Positions 10,095-22,216 of a stretch of DNA of 64,000 nucleotides are shown here, piece after piece. Every line of letters begins with the position of its first letter. The first letter of the stretch is position 1. The notes under the pieces are model-generated. The model searched no databases, was not told where the DNA came from, and worked only from the letters and a program-made list of their open reading frames with translations. A program made the translations under genes and the position numbers. Source of the DNA: Bryum argenteum (Eukaryota > Streptophyta > Bryopsida > Bryales > Bryaceae); the NCBI GenBank assembly GCA_037043015.1, contig CM073328.1:17395495-17459494 (forward strand), read 5' to 3'.

Positions 10095-10423
10095 AGTAAT
10101 TCATTGAATTCTACATTCCATGCATTGTAAGGTTAAATTCCGGTGTTCCGGTTCTAACTCACAATTTGGGCCGTGAGGGAGGAATGCAAACAATTTGACC
10201 TTCCAAGCAATGGACATCTATTTACCAGTGAATTAAGAATAAAACTCCACCAATTGTTATGTTGGGAGGCTCAAATTGCCTCCAATCAATCACTAGGGCT
10301 TTGGGCTCAATTATGGGGATCAAATGAGCCAAACAACAACCAAAAACCTCCAAATTGCATCAATTCAAAAGACTACAGCACTAATCTAGCATATGAAAAC
10401 TAGAATTGTAATACTAAACATTA

Positions 10424-10556
10424 ACAAGCAAATTCAACCAATCAAACAAGCAAATTCAACCAATCAAACAAGCGAATTCAAACAATCAAACAAGCAAATT
10501 CAAACAAACATACAAGCAAATTCCAACAACCAACAAGCAAATTCAAGCAACCAAAT
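10424..10556. repeat. Minisatellite inside solo LTR
   Basis: About six imperfect copies of a roughly 22-bp unit, CAAGCAAATTCAAMCAAYCA. It has no counterpart in the other solo LTR and so expanded after the copies separated. Confidence 0.75.
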
Positions 10557-10730
10557 CAATGCAAAGAACACAATATTTTTTGGGTGACTAAAGTCATCGA
10601 ATTTTAAAGTAATGTTACTTCTCTAACCACACACAATAAACGAATTGCATAAAACACTCAAACATCAAGGAATTGAGAAGGGATGGGCCCCCTTCATGTT
10701 GCCTCCGGCCACTTCTGGACCCTCCTTCAC

Positions 10731-11157
10731 TCCAACGGCTATGTCTCCTTGTCTGTTGCTTCAAATCCAGCGTGCAAGGTGCCCTTGGAAAGAAGACAAC
10801 ATGATCTGTGTTGTCCCAAAATCTCAGCTCCAGAAACGTTGGAGACCGAGTGCTACCGTCCTTCAAAGCTCTGCTGCTCCATTCGACGGCTGCAGCACCC
10901 CTCCTCCTTCCAACGGCTATGGCTCCTTGTCTGTTGCTTCAAATCGAGCGTGCAAGGTGTCTTTGGAAACAATACAACCTGATCTACGTCATCCCAAAAT
11001 CTCAGCTCCAGAAACGTTGGAGGCCGAGTGCTACCGTCCTTCAAAGTTCTGCTGCTTCATTCGGCGGCTGCAGCACCCCTCCTCCTTCCAACGGCTATAA
11101 CTCCTTATCTGTTGCTTCAAATGCAACGTGCAAGGTATATTTGGAAAGAGGACTTTG
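10731..11157. repeat. 178-bp tandem array inside solo LTR
   Basis: Units begin at 10731, 10909 and 11087 with TCCAACGGCTAT; two full and one partial copy at an exact 178-bp spacing. Each contains TCTCAGCTCCAGAAACGTTGG. Apparent ORFs of 99-151 codons here are repeat-generated. Confidence 0.85.
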
Positions 11158-11854
11158 AGGCGCTTCTCCCCTCCAAAGGGCGTGCGCAAATTCGTCACGA
11201 GCTGACTGCTACGCCCCTCCAAAGTCGGCAGATCCAGATCCGAGTTGGGAGATCCACCTCTCCTCCTTCTCCTCCTTCTCCTCCTACCTACACACTCAAA
11301 AAACACCACCAAGCACCTCACACCTTCTTCTAACATATTTTTTTCATCATGTAGTTCAAATCATGTCTCTTTCTACAAAAACACTCTGATCCTCCTTCTC
11401 ACCTCACACACTTCTCTCCTTCCAAAAAAAATCACCCACACACACCAAAAAAACTTCTAACTCTAACTCTCACCCTCTCTCCCTAATTGGAGACTTGGAT
11501 GGAGTAATTTTCATCCATTCCGCACGGATGAAACTTGTTCATCCGCAGGGTTTTACCAATTCCCTAGCTTATTAATTAGGAGGAAACTTGAGCAATTTAT
11601 GAATAATGATAAAGTAGTAAAACATAACTAAAACATGTCATAAAACTTTGACGCAATTTAATATTACTAATTTAGAATAGAATAACAACCACCGGGCCAT
11701 CTAAGTAGACCCCTCCAATTATCCTAGAAATTCCGGAAACCGAAGGAATTAGCCTAAATGCCCCAATTGGAGATTTTGAACGTGAAAATATTATACTAGC
11801 GCTTGTAGATAGTGTTTCGAACAAACGTGAACCGTTTCGGCGGTTCATATGCAT

Positions 11855-13350
11855 GTTACTAGTGTCGTTTATACAGTGTGAGAGCGTGTAAGCTCTCTTT
11901 TGCTTAAGTGTTACTAATAATGGATTTTTATTAATGAATTGTTTGCAAACCATGACATCTTGAGGTAATTTGATGAATTTATGATAATTGAGTTTTGAAT
12001 GCAATAGGTATATTAAAGATTAGTTGTCGCAAGGCCTTTGGTAGATTATTTAGCATGAATTTTGAGCTTAGTTTAGATTAGGAGTGATTGGTTCGATAAG
12101 GAAGGACTAGAGGAGGTAAAAAGCCCCCTAGTGGATCCTTGGTTTGATTAGCGTAAGAATTAGGGACTTGGAGTTGGGTTAGAAATTTACCATGGGCCTT
12201 GTCTGAAAGTAGTCTTTGATGTCCTTGTTGTGTTTGAAATTTGGTTGTTGAGAGATTCATTCATCTAACCTTGTGGTAACATGTGGGAGCTACATCCATT
12301 GATGAAGTCGTTGATAGGATGGAGGCTTCGAGACGGAGAGCGCGTGGAGTGGCGGTCATTCATCCACGCTTAGTTAGGGCTTAGGCCTTAGTTAGGGTTA
12401 TGGTGAGCCGCCTCTTTGGCGGCTCCCATTTGGTACTTAATAGCTTGTTTCCAAGCTATTTTCACCTCTTCCATTTCCTCTTAGTTTAGGTTAGAGTAGG
12501 AGAAGGGAGGCCTTGGGCCCCCTTCTCCTTCATTTTGTTCACCTACCTATCCATCTATGTAGTTAGGAGGAGGAAGGCCATGGGCCTCCTTTTCCTCTTT
12601 GTTCACCTTGATCATCTTTCTTGAATTATTAGTAGTTAGGAAAAGGAGAGCCCTTCTCAAAATGATCTTGCTTTTGAAGTGTTAGTAGTTAGGAGAAGGA
12701 GAGCCGTTCTCAAAATGATCTTGTTGTTGAAGTGTTAGTAGTTAGGAGAAGGAGAGCCTTCTCAAAATGTTTGTCTTGCCTCACTCATCTTCCTCCTCCT
12801 TATTGAGTTCCTTTGTTATTTAGATAAGAGCTTGTTCTTGCCCTATGGAAGCCAGCCAGATTGTTTCCCCCATAACTCACTCGATTTTTCTTTAACTCCT
12901 CTGAGATTTCTACACTAGATAGAGCTCCAGTAGAGCTTTCCAATGGTATAAAGCATGCTCAATTCCGAGTTGTAGAGAGGGAGATATGAGCTTCTAAAGT
13001 TGGGGTGTTGAAAAAGTTTTCTCCCCGGCAGTGGCAAAAACCGCCACAGTCAAACACCAATCAGTCTTAGCTCGTTGATCTTCTGCCTTTGAGATTTTAG
13101 GGGCGGGTGCACATTGAGCTTAGCTTTCCAAAAAGCTATGGCACGCCCCATTTGGACCTAAGACGAAGGAATGGCAATCAAAAGAGTAGAGACCACTTCC
13201 AAGCCATCCGGCCGGTGGTTCTCTTCTTCTTCTTTCCTATTTCCTTGTCTTCTTCTTGTCTTCCTTCTTCCCCTCTTCTTTTCTCATCTAATCTTGCTCT
13301 TCAAAACCCCTTGTGACCAATTGCCACCTCATGGTGGTTTTTGGGTTCAC
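11855..13350. other. Gene-free stretch with a 54-bp tandem repeat
   Basis: No recognised gene. A tandem repeat of about 54 bp (three copies, about 12628-12780) has the unit TTAGTAGTTAGGAGAAGGAG plus TTCTCAAAATGATCTTG. The neighbouring GGAGGAAGGCCATGGGCCTC-type words suggest the array grew from a wider GGAGAAGG-rich region. 12850-13330 has the look of retroelement LTR or untranslated DNA, but no borders were found. Confidence 0.4.
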
Positions 13351-13353
13351 ATA

Positions 13354-14957
13354 CAGTGACCTTCAAAAGTGTCCCAATGTTTATAATTTGAAAGTTTGGT
13401 GAGTCACCACATAGTGATTGCATGCTAGACTGACATGGCATCAATTTAGTTACATACTATCATTAGTAAGGTAATCAAGGAGCAAAGCTTACCACTTGTC
13501 TCTACATGTATGTGCATGAATTGAAGCTCTAGATATTTTCTCTTCATTGGGACAGTTTTGAAAGTACATATGAGTGAATCTTGTATGCATAGCAAGTGAA
13601 GTGTACATGCATTGTGAATTGCTTGGTTTGTGTTCTGTTGTGTGTATTTGTTCTTCTTGCGTCATATATTTGTTTCTTTCGTGTTTAGCTTCACAAGTGA
13701 AAATGGTGAGACCATTGTCCTGGGGGAAGCAACAAGGTATACTCTCTTTTGCTTCAAAAAGGTTGTAGTGTGAGAGAGATAGCAAATTCTTTGCATGTTG
13801 GTAAATCAAGTGTACAGAGGCTCCGTAAGAAGCATTTTCCAGATGCAAAGCTTTTAGTTGGAGGTAGACCACGCAAGTTGACAAGTGCAATGGAGCGGTC
13901 TTGTGTAACTAGTATAACAAGAGGGAAGGTGTCTCTTTGCAAGAGAAGCTACTAAACATGTGCAAGAAGTTTTTGAGTACAAGTCACTGAAGTTCTCAGA
14001 CGCCGTGGACTTTGTAGAGCAGGTTTGCAATCGCATGTGAAAGAAAAGAAACCACATTTGTGACGCAGTAATATTAGGGCTCGCTTAGAATTTGCCAGAA
14101 AGTATGAGCACTATACTATTGATGACTGGAGTCACGTGATATTCTCAGATGAGACTAAAATTAACAGATTTTCTTCGATGGGAGAGTTTGGTGTTGTTGG
14201 GTTCGTGATCCACAGAACTTTCCGAGCGGACCGTTATTCCGACTTTTAAGCATGGTGGTGGTTCTTGTGATGATATGGGGATGTATGTGTATACATGGAC
14301 CTGGCATGATGTGTAGAATTGAAGGTCGCCTCAATCAAAGATGGTTATCAAAAAAATCTTGGAGGAGCATCTCCATGGTACAATTCAAAAATATAATTTA
14401 GATCCATCGAGTCATATTTCAACAGGATAATGCACCTATACATACCAAAGAATAGTATGAAACAATGGTTTTCTAGGCAACCTTTTGGTGTCTTATCTTG
14501 GCCTCGCTCTTTCGGTCTCGATTTGAATCCTATAGAAAATCTATGGGCAATTTTGAAAAGGAGATTGAATCGATATGACACACCACCAAAAGGGATACTT
14601 GAATTATGGTCTCGTGTGGAAGAAACCTTCCCTTCTATCACTTGTTGATGATTGCAAGAGACTTATAGAATCAATGCCCAGACGAATAGCAGTTGTATTA
14701 AAATCCAGAGGAAAATGGACAAAGTGGTGAGGAATTTCCATGTTGGACGTTCAAAAGTGTACCAATGTACAGAGTAGCTTTAGGTTTTTTCCTTTCTCAT
14801 TGAGCGCTTCAATTTTGTTGGAATTTTTGTAATCAATTAGTACATTGTATGTACTATTTCAATAAATTTACTACATTCCATTCCATGAGTTTCTCTTACC
14901 TACATTATTTTTTGAATGTAACATGTACAAACATTGGGACAGTTTTGAAGGTCACTG
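13354..14957 (+). mobile_element. Tc1-like transposon with palindromic ends
   Basis: A 1604-bp element flanked by TA (13352-13353, 14958-14959). The outer TIR starts CAGTGACCTTCAAAAGTGTC on the left with its complement on the right. Inside each end a second copy of the TIR core lies in opposite orientation (13545-13565 and 14749-14767), so each 200-bp end is itself an imperfect palindrome. It carries a broken transposase gene. Confidence 0.88.
13702..14728 (+). pseudogene. Tc1-like transposase, frameshifted
   Basis: Starts with MVRPLSWGKQQ at 13702. A one-base shift near 13760 leads into a helix-turn-helix segment (GCSVREIANSLHVGKSSVQR) and a GRPRKLT hook. After more shifts the catalytic pieces are visible: VIFSDETKINRF (first Asp, about 14140), VIFQQDNAPIHT (second Asp, about 14415) and LDLNPIENLWAILKRRLN (catalytic Glu in the DD34E manner, about 14525). 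About 340 residues of family-typical length are present but split by at least four breaks, so it is inactive. HTH plus QQDNAP and NPIENLW place it in Tc1, not in the DD39D plant mariner group. Confidence 0.85.
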
Positions 14958-14961
14958 TAGG

Positions 14962-15915
14962 TTAACCCTTAAACGCCCACGATGTTGAAAAACGACATTT
15001 TGGATGTACATCAAAAACTTATAAGAGCCATATCTTCTTCATCCGAGGTTTGTTTTGGATGAAATCACTTGGATTAGGTTCCAAATCAAGTTTAGTTTGT
15101 GTTGTAAAATTTTCAAGCCCATAAAATAAAGTATGAATTAATGGAATGCACTTTAGTGAAGACAACTCTTGTTTTTGGGTTTCCAAGCATGGGGCATGTG
15201 AAATTAAAAATAGTTTTTCATGATTTTTTTTCATAGTCACGATCTTAAGGTGATTCTTAACAACTTTGTAGTGAGAAGTTTTTTGATCCAAATGTTTTTG
15301 CTATTGGATTTGCAATGATGTTTTGTCAACAGAAAAAGTAAGAAAATGGATGATATTTGAGGAGCTATATCTCCCTCATCCACTGTTGATTTCAACTTAA
15401 TTTTCTGGGATGGCCTCCAATTAGAGTCTAGTCTAAGTGGTAGAAACCTTAACAACATCGAAGATGTTTTGAAGACAAGGCATGATATTTAATGCAAAGG
15501 GTCTAGTATTGGACTATTTTTCCTTTGTAAAATGTTCTGTAGGTTTTACCATTGCTTGGCTTTTATTTGAGCCAAGAAATATTTTTGATGAATTTTTGTT
15601 GGATAAAGGACTTATTAAGATGAAAGTGAACATCTTCCTAGTTGGTAATTTTTTCATTGTAATAGGTATATTGGTAGCATTTCCACCTCAAAGTGAAAAT
15701 GATGAAATTTTGCAGTTTGTTTTTGATATTAATATGTTATGATCTCCCGATCTATAAGGCCTCATGACTCAAATTTTGGTCCACATTATCTTCGATAAGT
15801 CTATTAGAAGTTTGTACGGTTGAGATCTTAATAGCTTCTCTTGATTTTCATCTATGACGATTTCTATGGAAATGTGCGTTTCTGCTAAAAATAGGCTCGG
15901 GCGTTTAGAGGTTAA
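14962..15915. mobile_element. TTAACC-ended element, 954 bp
   Basis: Left end TTAACCCTTAAACGCCCACG, right end GGGCGTTTAGAGGTTAA. Internal sequence is homologous to 52469-53083 in reverse orientation (for example CATTTTGGATG near the left end, ATGAAATCACTTGG and GCCTCATGACTCAAA) and partly to 51120-51310. No transposase; an 86-codon ORF inside is not conserved as protein. It abuts the Tc1-like element, which inserted at a TA next to its left end. Confidence 0.7.
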
Positions 15916-16081
15916 TGATTAGTTTGATACACAATTTTCAAGGACCGGTTTGTCATACTACATGTTAGATGTGTTTCGATGAATTGGTCCGGAACATTGG
16001 GCTCCCACAGCCAGCAGCAATGAAGAAATATCAGATCCGATTTGTGAATCATGTTCATGTAGTTGTTCATTCTTACTGCAG

Positions 16082-19000
16082 GTGCATCCTCGGAATATTG
16101 TGAATGCGATGGAAAGAAAAAGTGTGTGTGCTGACGTCCAAGAGCATTACAAACTGTTGGAGGGGGCAAAACGTGTAGGTTTGTCTGATTACGTGAAGGA
16201 GACTGTGCGGGCATGGTGGCATGGGAGTTCTCGTGTGTCTCCCAACAAGAAGGATGTGACGCGCCGTCGCTTAGGGAGGAATGAATACATCGTGCATGCG
16301 ACTCATTTCCTTACGGATACTCAGGTTTGATTGTTATTCTATTTTGGTCAGGGGAATGGCACTTCACGATCGTGAGGTTTTTTTGCGTCGTGTGGTTATG
16401 CATAACAAAATATACAATGGTATACAAAGTATTGACATGGATACTTCATAGTCTTACTTGTGCTTATCAGAGGTGATCACGATTGTATGTGCACTTTTGT
16501 TGTTGTCACGAAGTAATGTAAGTGGCTCGTAGTACTGCAGCTTGCTACAATAAGTACTTCCGGTATCAAATGGGTGTAGTAGAAGAGTAGGTAGGGAGCA
16601 TGCTCGGTACTAATTAGTATTTGTAATAGTTGTAAATTTAATATTGTTGTTGTATGGGTACATATGTAATACAACTTTAGTATATATGGTAAGCTCTTCA
16701 TATACTCTTGGTACATCCGTTGACAGCATGGTTACAGTTTTAGAGAATTACGTGTATTCTTAGTATAGTCGGTAGGAAGTAAAGTATAAAGAGTATAAAA
16801 TCTTGTACTAAAACTAACATGTAAAATGGTCAGGTCATAGTTAGTATAAATTGTAGTCGTTAGTACTTTCCTATGCTACTTTCAGTACCTAATATTGGTA
16901 CATTATAGGTACGCCAGATCAATCCAAATGTATACTCTAATGTACTAACTCTGATCTGTTTATTTCGTGGTAGGCCCAATTGTTTATAGCTTTTAAAGAA
17001 GCACATCCTGAGTGCCGCATAAAGTAACGATCTTTTGAATATCTCAAGCCCTGGTACGTAAAAACTCTCAAAGATCAAAATAGTTGTTGTTGTGTGTATC
17101 ATGTGGAAGTGGATTTGTTAAGGGAAGCTCTGAATACATTCAGAGATACCTCTAAGGGCAATCACTGTCATCAAGGTTGCGTATGTGGCTGTGAGGTATG
17201 TGGTAGTGGAACTGATGGCTGTGGTGCAACTAATATTACATTTGAGCAACTATCTTCATTGTGGCAAGCTTGTGTGTGTCCCAAGGGGGAACTTGATAAG
17301 TTTCATAGGCTTAGTTGTCTAATGGGTCAATGCAACGCGTTTGGGGTTCAGAGTGTGAAATTTTGTCCACAAAAGATGTCTCTTGCTACTGATGTGTTGG
17401 TCAAGTGGAGATGTTTTGAGCAGAAGGTAGTTGGTGTGCACGAAGAATCAGGTTATGAAAAGAAGCGTATCCAGGAGGTGTTGAAGAAAACATCCCCGGG
17501 CGAGTTTGTTACATACTTTAAGAAAAAGGTGCAACAATTTGTCACTCATAACTTCATTGCAAGCTGGCAGGATGGTGAGTGTAGAAGGATGATGGATAAT
17601 GTACCTCCCAGTGTCTTAATATCTCACATAGATTTTGCAGAAAATTATACATTTGCGATTCAAAATGAGGTGCAAAGCATGCATTGGTTTAGTACCTTCA
17701 TTACCATTCTTGTGCATATTACTTTGTTTAAGACACCTCCAACGAATGAAGCTGAGGATGGAAACATAATCAAACACACTCATTATTATATTAGTGAATG
17801 ATGACAAAAAACATGATTCGTTGTTTGTACAACATTGTCTGCTGTTGCACTGGAACTGGTTGTTGGCTGCAGGTATAAAGCCTACTGAGCATTGGGTCTA
17901 CAGTGACGGGTGCGCTACTCAATTTAAGGGGTCAAAAGCCATGTATTTTGTGGCTCGGTATCCAGGTCTTACGGGATGTACTATGCGTTGGAATTATTTT
18001 GGTAGTGGCCACGGAAAAGGTATAGATAATCGATCATTACTTCTGGTAGCACTGGATTTTTATTGAGGTTGGAGTGCAAGATTATTGCTTGACTGCTATT
18101 GAATAATACTTGATTGCTGAGTAAGCGTAACTGGGTCGGCAGTTGGACTGCTGGTTGGCCCATTGTTATTATAAGTAGAGATTGAGTATATTCTGGTACT
18201 CAATAGTACCCATGACTATTTAGGGTACTTAGGACTACTCAATTTCTTGTGTTTTGGTATAACTATTGGTCTATTGCTGACTGCTCCAGCTTACTACTGT
18301 TGCAAGAGAGTGGGACGGTGCTGGAGCCGTGGCAAAGAGGGCATTGCGCAATCATCAAATCCAGCATCCAGAGGACGAATTAGCCAATGCACAACAGTGT
18401 GTAGATTTTTTGAAATCTAAGTTCTCCCATCGAGTTGTAGGTTCTTCCGATGTCTCTAAAGAAGTGCCGATATCAAGGGTATTTTGGCATATTGGGCTTG
18501 GGGAGGTTGATAGGGTGAACGAATGGAAGTGCAAAACTATTCCTAGTTCTAGGCAATTACATAGCATTTTTGGATGCTCGTTGACTGATCCTACTCTCTT
18601 GATGGTTTGTGATTTGGCATGTTATTGTGCTCCTTGCATTAACCAAGAGTGGGGGAGTTGTGAGCAGAAGGCACATGTCGCAGATTGGCGCATAGTCAGA
18701 CTCCGACCATCAAACGTCGTTGCTGTGGAGGAGCAAATCAAAGCCCACGATGATCCCGATAATTGGCTACATAGTGGCCTAGACGATTGCAACTCAACCC
18801 TGGTCCAAGTCGGCGACAACTTCATGATTCTAGCATTCGAGGGCAATGATGAAGGTGTTGAGTTTTATGTGCTCCAATGTCATAAGGCAAAGTTTGAGGT
18901 TCAAGAAGACTTCCATTGCCCATGGGGAGAGGAATTTCAAAAAGGCGATTTTGCTGTGGTTGGAGCTTACTACCAAAAGAACGGAAGAGGGTCTAACACT

Positions 19001-19192
19001 TTTGTATTACTTGACAAATTTCCAGTGGCCTATATTCCAGCACGACTTGTACGGGCGGTGAAGTTCCTAATGATTCTGGCTTCTCACACTGTAAGGGGAG
19101 ACAATGCGGTTTACAAAATGACATCTGAGACCATGGAAATGATCCAGCAATGCCTATCCACGTGGTGGGCAACAGATGATACTGAGAGTTGA
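16082..19192 (+). pseudogene. Large DDE transposase-like gene with introns
   Basis: Three exons are supported by coding continuity: 16082-16324, 16974-18019 and 18309-19192, with GT-AG introns 16325-16973 and 18020-18308. The N-terminus is missing. Exon 1 gives about 81 residues (SSRVSPNKKDVTRRRLGRNE). Exon 2 has a Cys-rich segment (CVCGCEVCGSGTDGCG) and the presumed catalytic acids in DFAENY (17631) and SDGCATQFKG (17905). The second intron splits GHGK from EWDGAGAV, holding the third acid. Exon 3 adds a C-terminal region with a CxxC pair and VGDNFMILAFE...FVLLDKF. The same motif order (DFAENY, SDGxxxQFK, GHGKG/DGAG) is common in unclassified transposase-like proteins of plants and invertebrates. 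Breaks: in-frame TAA at 17025 and a shift near 17795. Superfamily name not assigned. Confidence 0.7.
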
Positions 19193-20188
19193 TAGGTAGA
19201 TCCTAGATGGAAACTATATAGCAAATGGTTTCCATGGTGTACAACTCGGGTATTTCTTAGTACCTGTATAGTTCAATTCATTTTGAGGTTCAAATACCTC
19301 GTCCAACATTTCCTTCATTTGTCATGTGAGATAACACAAGTTCTATACTTCTCACTGATGGATCGTGTTGCACTGTTGAGTATATCATTTGTATTAAGTG
19401 TACTCGGGAGTCGGGACCGGCAAGTACATATCCTCATCCATATCTTTGAGACTCGTCTGAATCTCTATCCTACAGTCGAGGCCCACATAGTTGTGCTTCT
19501 AGGTAAAGTCAGGATCTCATGTTGAAGCGAGGGCAACTCATTTGTTGATGCAGCACAAGTCAGTAGCAATTGGCATGAGCTCGATGAGAGCCTATTCATT
19601 TTCTCGTTATTCATGCACAACTTGCAATTCAGTCACGAACAGTTTTGTGTAGGTCATGTGAAGAGAATTTCAGTCCTCCTGAGTGCTCGAAGTTTGTCAC
19701 GGAACGGTTCAGTAGCTCCAAGCAGGAGAGACCTTCTACCTTAAATTTTCGGACATTTTAGATTGAACAGTTTTTCATACCCTTACCACTTCGACTTCCA
19801 AAATTCAAAATGAATTCAAGATAAATTCAGAATTTATGCTTCCAATTGGTTCAAACTACTACATACTTGCACATGTACATGTTATATGCGTTGATTGTCA
19901 ACAACAACGTGCTCAGATAGAAAACTAGCTTGGGACGTAAAAAAACGGTTCCATGGAGCATGGGTCTTCCACAAGCATATCAACTCTTACAGGCACTGGC
20001 TCCATTCCTCTAGGTAAATCATTTTCATCAAACCAAGTCACGTGCGATTGGCACGATAAAAAGTAAACTTTGTTCCCAAAATATGTATAAAAGAATTGAT
20101 AATAAGTTAGCAACTTATCATCGAGTACACATTTGCTCCGCGCTCCATATAAATAGCTATATTAACACAGTAATACATAGAGCATAAT
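19193..20188. other. Spacer between convergent genes
   Basis: Lies between the 3' ends of the transposase-like gene and the minus-strand gene. A 60-codon minus ORF (19925-20113) ending WFDENDLPRGMEPVPVRVDM and 17 further residues looks compositionally like protein and could be a last exon of the minus gene, but no splice junction could be fixed. Confidence 0.3.
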
Positions 20189-21380
20189 CTATCGCCTGGC
20201 TCTCGTCTTTGTTCTCACCGTCTTAGATATGACCTTCTCGGTACGCCCTGATCCTTTGTCCACTTGGAGGATGCTCTTCAATTTTTGCTTCTTTCCTCTA
20301 GCTTGCTCTTCACCTTCTATTGTTTCCTGCACATCCAAAGGTGTATCCCAGCCCCTTGCCTTCCTGCCCTTGGGGACTTCGTTCTCCACTCTCGGCTCCT
20401 CAACCAAATCTTCATCGGTCTCCATAGGCACTCGACTCCCTTCCACAGGCAGTTGTTCTTCAGGTGTCCGCATCTCTACAGCCGGACGCTGAGTCACATC
20501 AACTGCAGGAATTAAAGCACCAGCAGCGACTGGCACTAATGTTGTCCCCACTAGGTTGGCCACAGGAACCCCTGTCACAAGAAAGCCCGTAGCCCCGAGC
20601 ACTTCAATGCCCGATTTGTTCTCCTTCTCAATTGATTGAGCTAATCCCATGACCATATCGTCTTCGTTGTTGCCAGCCTGTACAGCCTTGTTGGTGACGG
20701 GGGTGGCGGTGCTGGGCCCCCTCTTCACCACCTAAAACTACGATGCAGACGGGGAGGATTCTAGAGGCCTGGAACTAGTGGGAGAAAACGGCGTTTCCGG
20801 ATTCATATGAGCAGGTGAGTCTCCTCCATCAGGCTCCTCGCCTTCACAATTTGATTCCTCGTCCCGCTTTGATGAAGCAGTGTCTTCATCGGATTCGGAA
20901 TCCTGCTTTGGAATTCCCTTCAGTAATCCTGACAACAACATACACGTGTGTCAGATCGAGAAGTTCAACAGCCTGGTTCATCAATTTCTCTCAAGTCAAG
21001 ATTTATGGGCAATGTTTGTAAAATCCTAAACAAAAGCATGTTTACATTGCACAAGAGTATGACAAACCTTGATAAGTGGATGGCTGGATTGGAGAAACGC
21101 CCTTCTGTTTCTTCCCGTGGCATGGAATGCCTGAAACCGGCATCTGAAGATTGGGGACCTGTTTAGATGCTACGATATCAGGTTTTATTGCAGTTACACC
21201 GGCTGAAGCTCTTGGCCGTCCATGCTCCTTCTCTTTCCTTTCGCCACTCTTATTCATGAGATTGGGAATTGTGGGTGCCGACGTTCCAAGCTGCTCCGGC
21301 GTTTTCCCCTCGTCACTCTTATTCATTGCTATGGGTGCCTTAAACGGGCTGGATTTTGGTGCTGGTTGCGCTAAAGCCAT
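20189..21380 (-). pseudogene. Disordered acidic/proline-rich protein, interrupted
   Basis: Not recognised. Exon 1 runs from ATG 21380 (context GAGAATGG, start MALAQPAPKSS) to 21068, intron 21067-20929 (139 nt, GT-AG), exon 2 from 20928 to TAG at 20189. The junction gives TYQ-G-LLKGIPKQDSESDEDT in frame. Exon 2 contains two in-frame TAG codons three codons apart (20740 and 20734), after which the same frame stays open for 180 residues. The product is low complexity: a repeated MNKSxExK motif, acidic tracts, SPTSSRP and a basic tail (KTVRTKTRARR), as in disordered nuclear proteins. It converges on the transposase-like gene and may belong to the same mobile element. Confidence 0.45.
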
Positions 21381-21480
21381 TCTCACAATTGAGTCAGTTA
21401 GTCCACTAACATACGTTATGAGCACTTCAAGCCATGTATTCAGATATGGGATACAAATGAATAAGAAAAATATTTACAAG

Positions 21481-22216
21481 TAATACTACCTACACGTACC
21501 TAAACGTGTACGTAATCCAAATCAAGAAGACAGACTTGTTCGGCAAGCTTAAATCACTATTTGAGGTACCACTTAATGCATACTCAAACTAACATGTATG
21601 TACATATCACAGCACCCCATCTACTCAAATTGTACTCACACTGTACACATGTTATACATTTTGTACATAATTTACCTTTATGCACTCTAGAAGTATCAAA
21701 CATACTATCTCAGCAACCTAAACTACATTCCTAATACCTCCATTATACAATTGGTTGTACTCGATACTACTCTCGATACCTACGTCACTCCATGCGAGTA
21801 CTCACTTCACACGCAAATGTACACTATAACAAAGTTCGACCCATGAAGTACAAACAGTATCTTTACATACCACGGGAAGCACTCTTATTCACAAAACAAT
21901 ACCAAAAAAACCTAAGCCACTTTGTTAAGTACCCTAACAACTCCCTTCGAGTACATCTCTTGCATTTCTGGCTACTTAAGGTGGCCACAATACACCTACA
22001 ATAACAAAACAAACCTTGTGTATACATACATATTGGCCGTGTTGCAAGTGGCAAGTGCATATAAAACCTGCAATTGAAACATGTTCCGCACTTGCAAATA
22101 GCAAAAAGCAAGCACAATGTAAACCAACTTCATCCCCATGCTCTTCCACCCCCCTACATACCAACATAAAAATCAGAATCCATACCCAATTCCAGCCGTC
22201 CATTGACGTTGTCCTC
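21481..22216. other. Intron-like or intergenic DNA rich in GTA (minus sense)
   Basis: No coding signal. Read on the minus strand it is dense in GTA, AGTA and GTAC words, like intron 1 (16325-16973) of the convergent plus gene read in its own sense. It separates the RING-like gene from the gene at 20189-21380. Confidence 0.35.

Larger units (their letters stand above)
10126..11849. mobile_element. Solo LTR (family L), copy 1
   Basis: It begins TGTAAGGTTAAATTCCGGTG, ends GCGGTTCATA, and is flanked by the 5-bp duplication TGCAT (10121-10125, 11850-11854). It is homologous along its length to the solo LTR at 44703-46331: shared starts (TAAATYCCGGTG), the word GACCTTCCAAGCAATGGACA, an internal tandem array at the same place, CAAAGTCGGCAG, and the shared end GTGAACC...GGTTCA. 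There is no internal coding region, primer-binding site or second LTR, so this is a recombined solo LTR or a TRIM/LARD-like element. ORFs inside it are fortuitous. Confidence 0.75.

Noticed and set aside
10615..11336. Several ORFs of 63-151 codons
   Set aside because: Generated by the 178-bp tandem array in a solo LTR; they repeat the same peptide with shifts.
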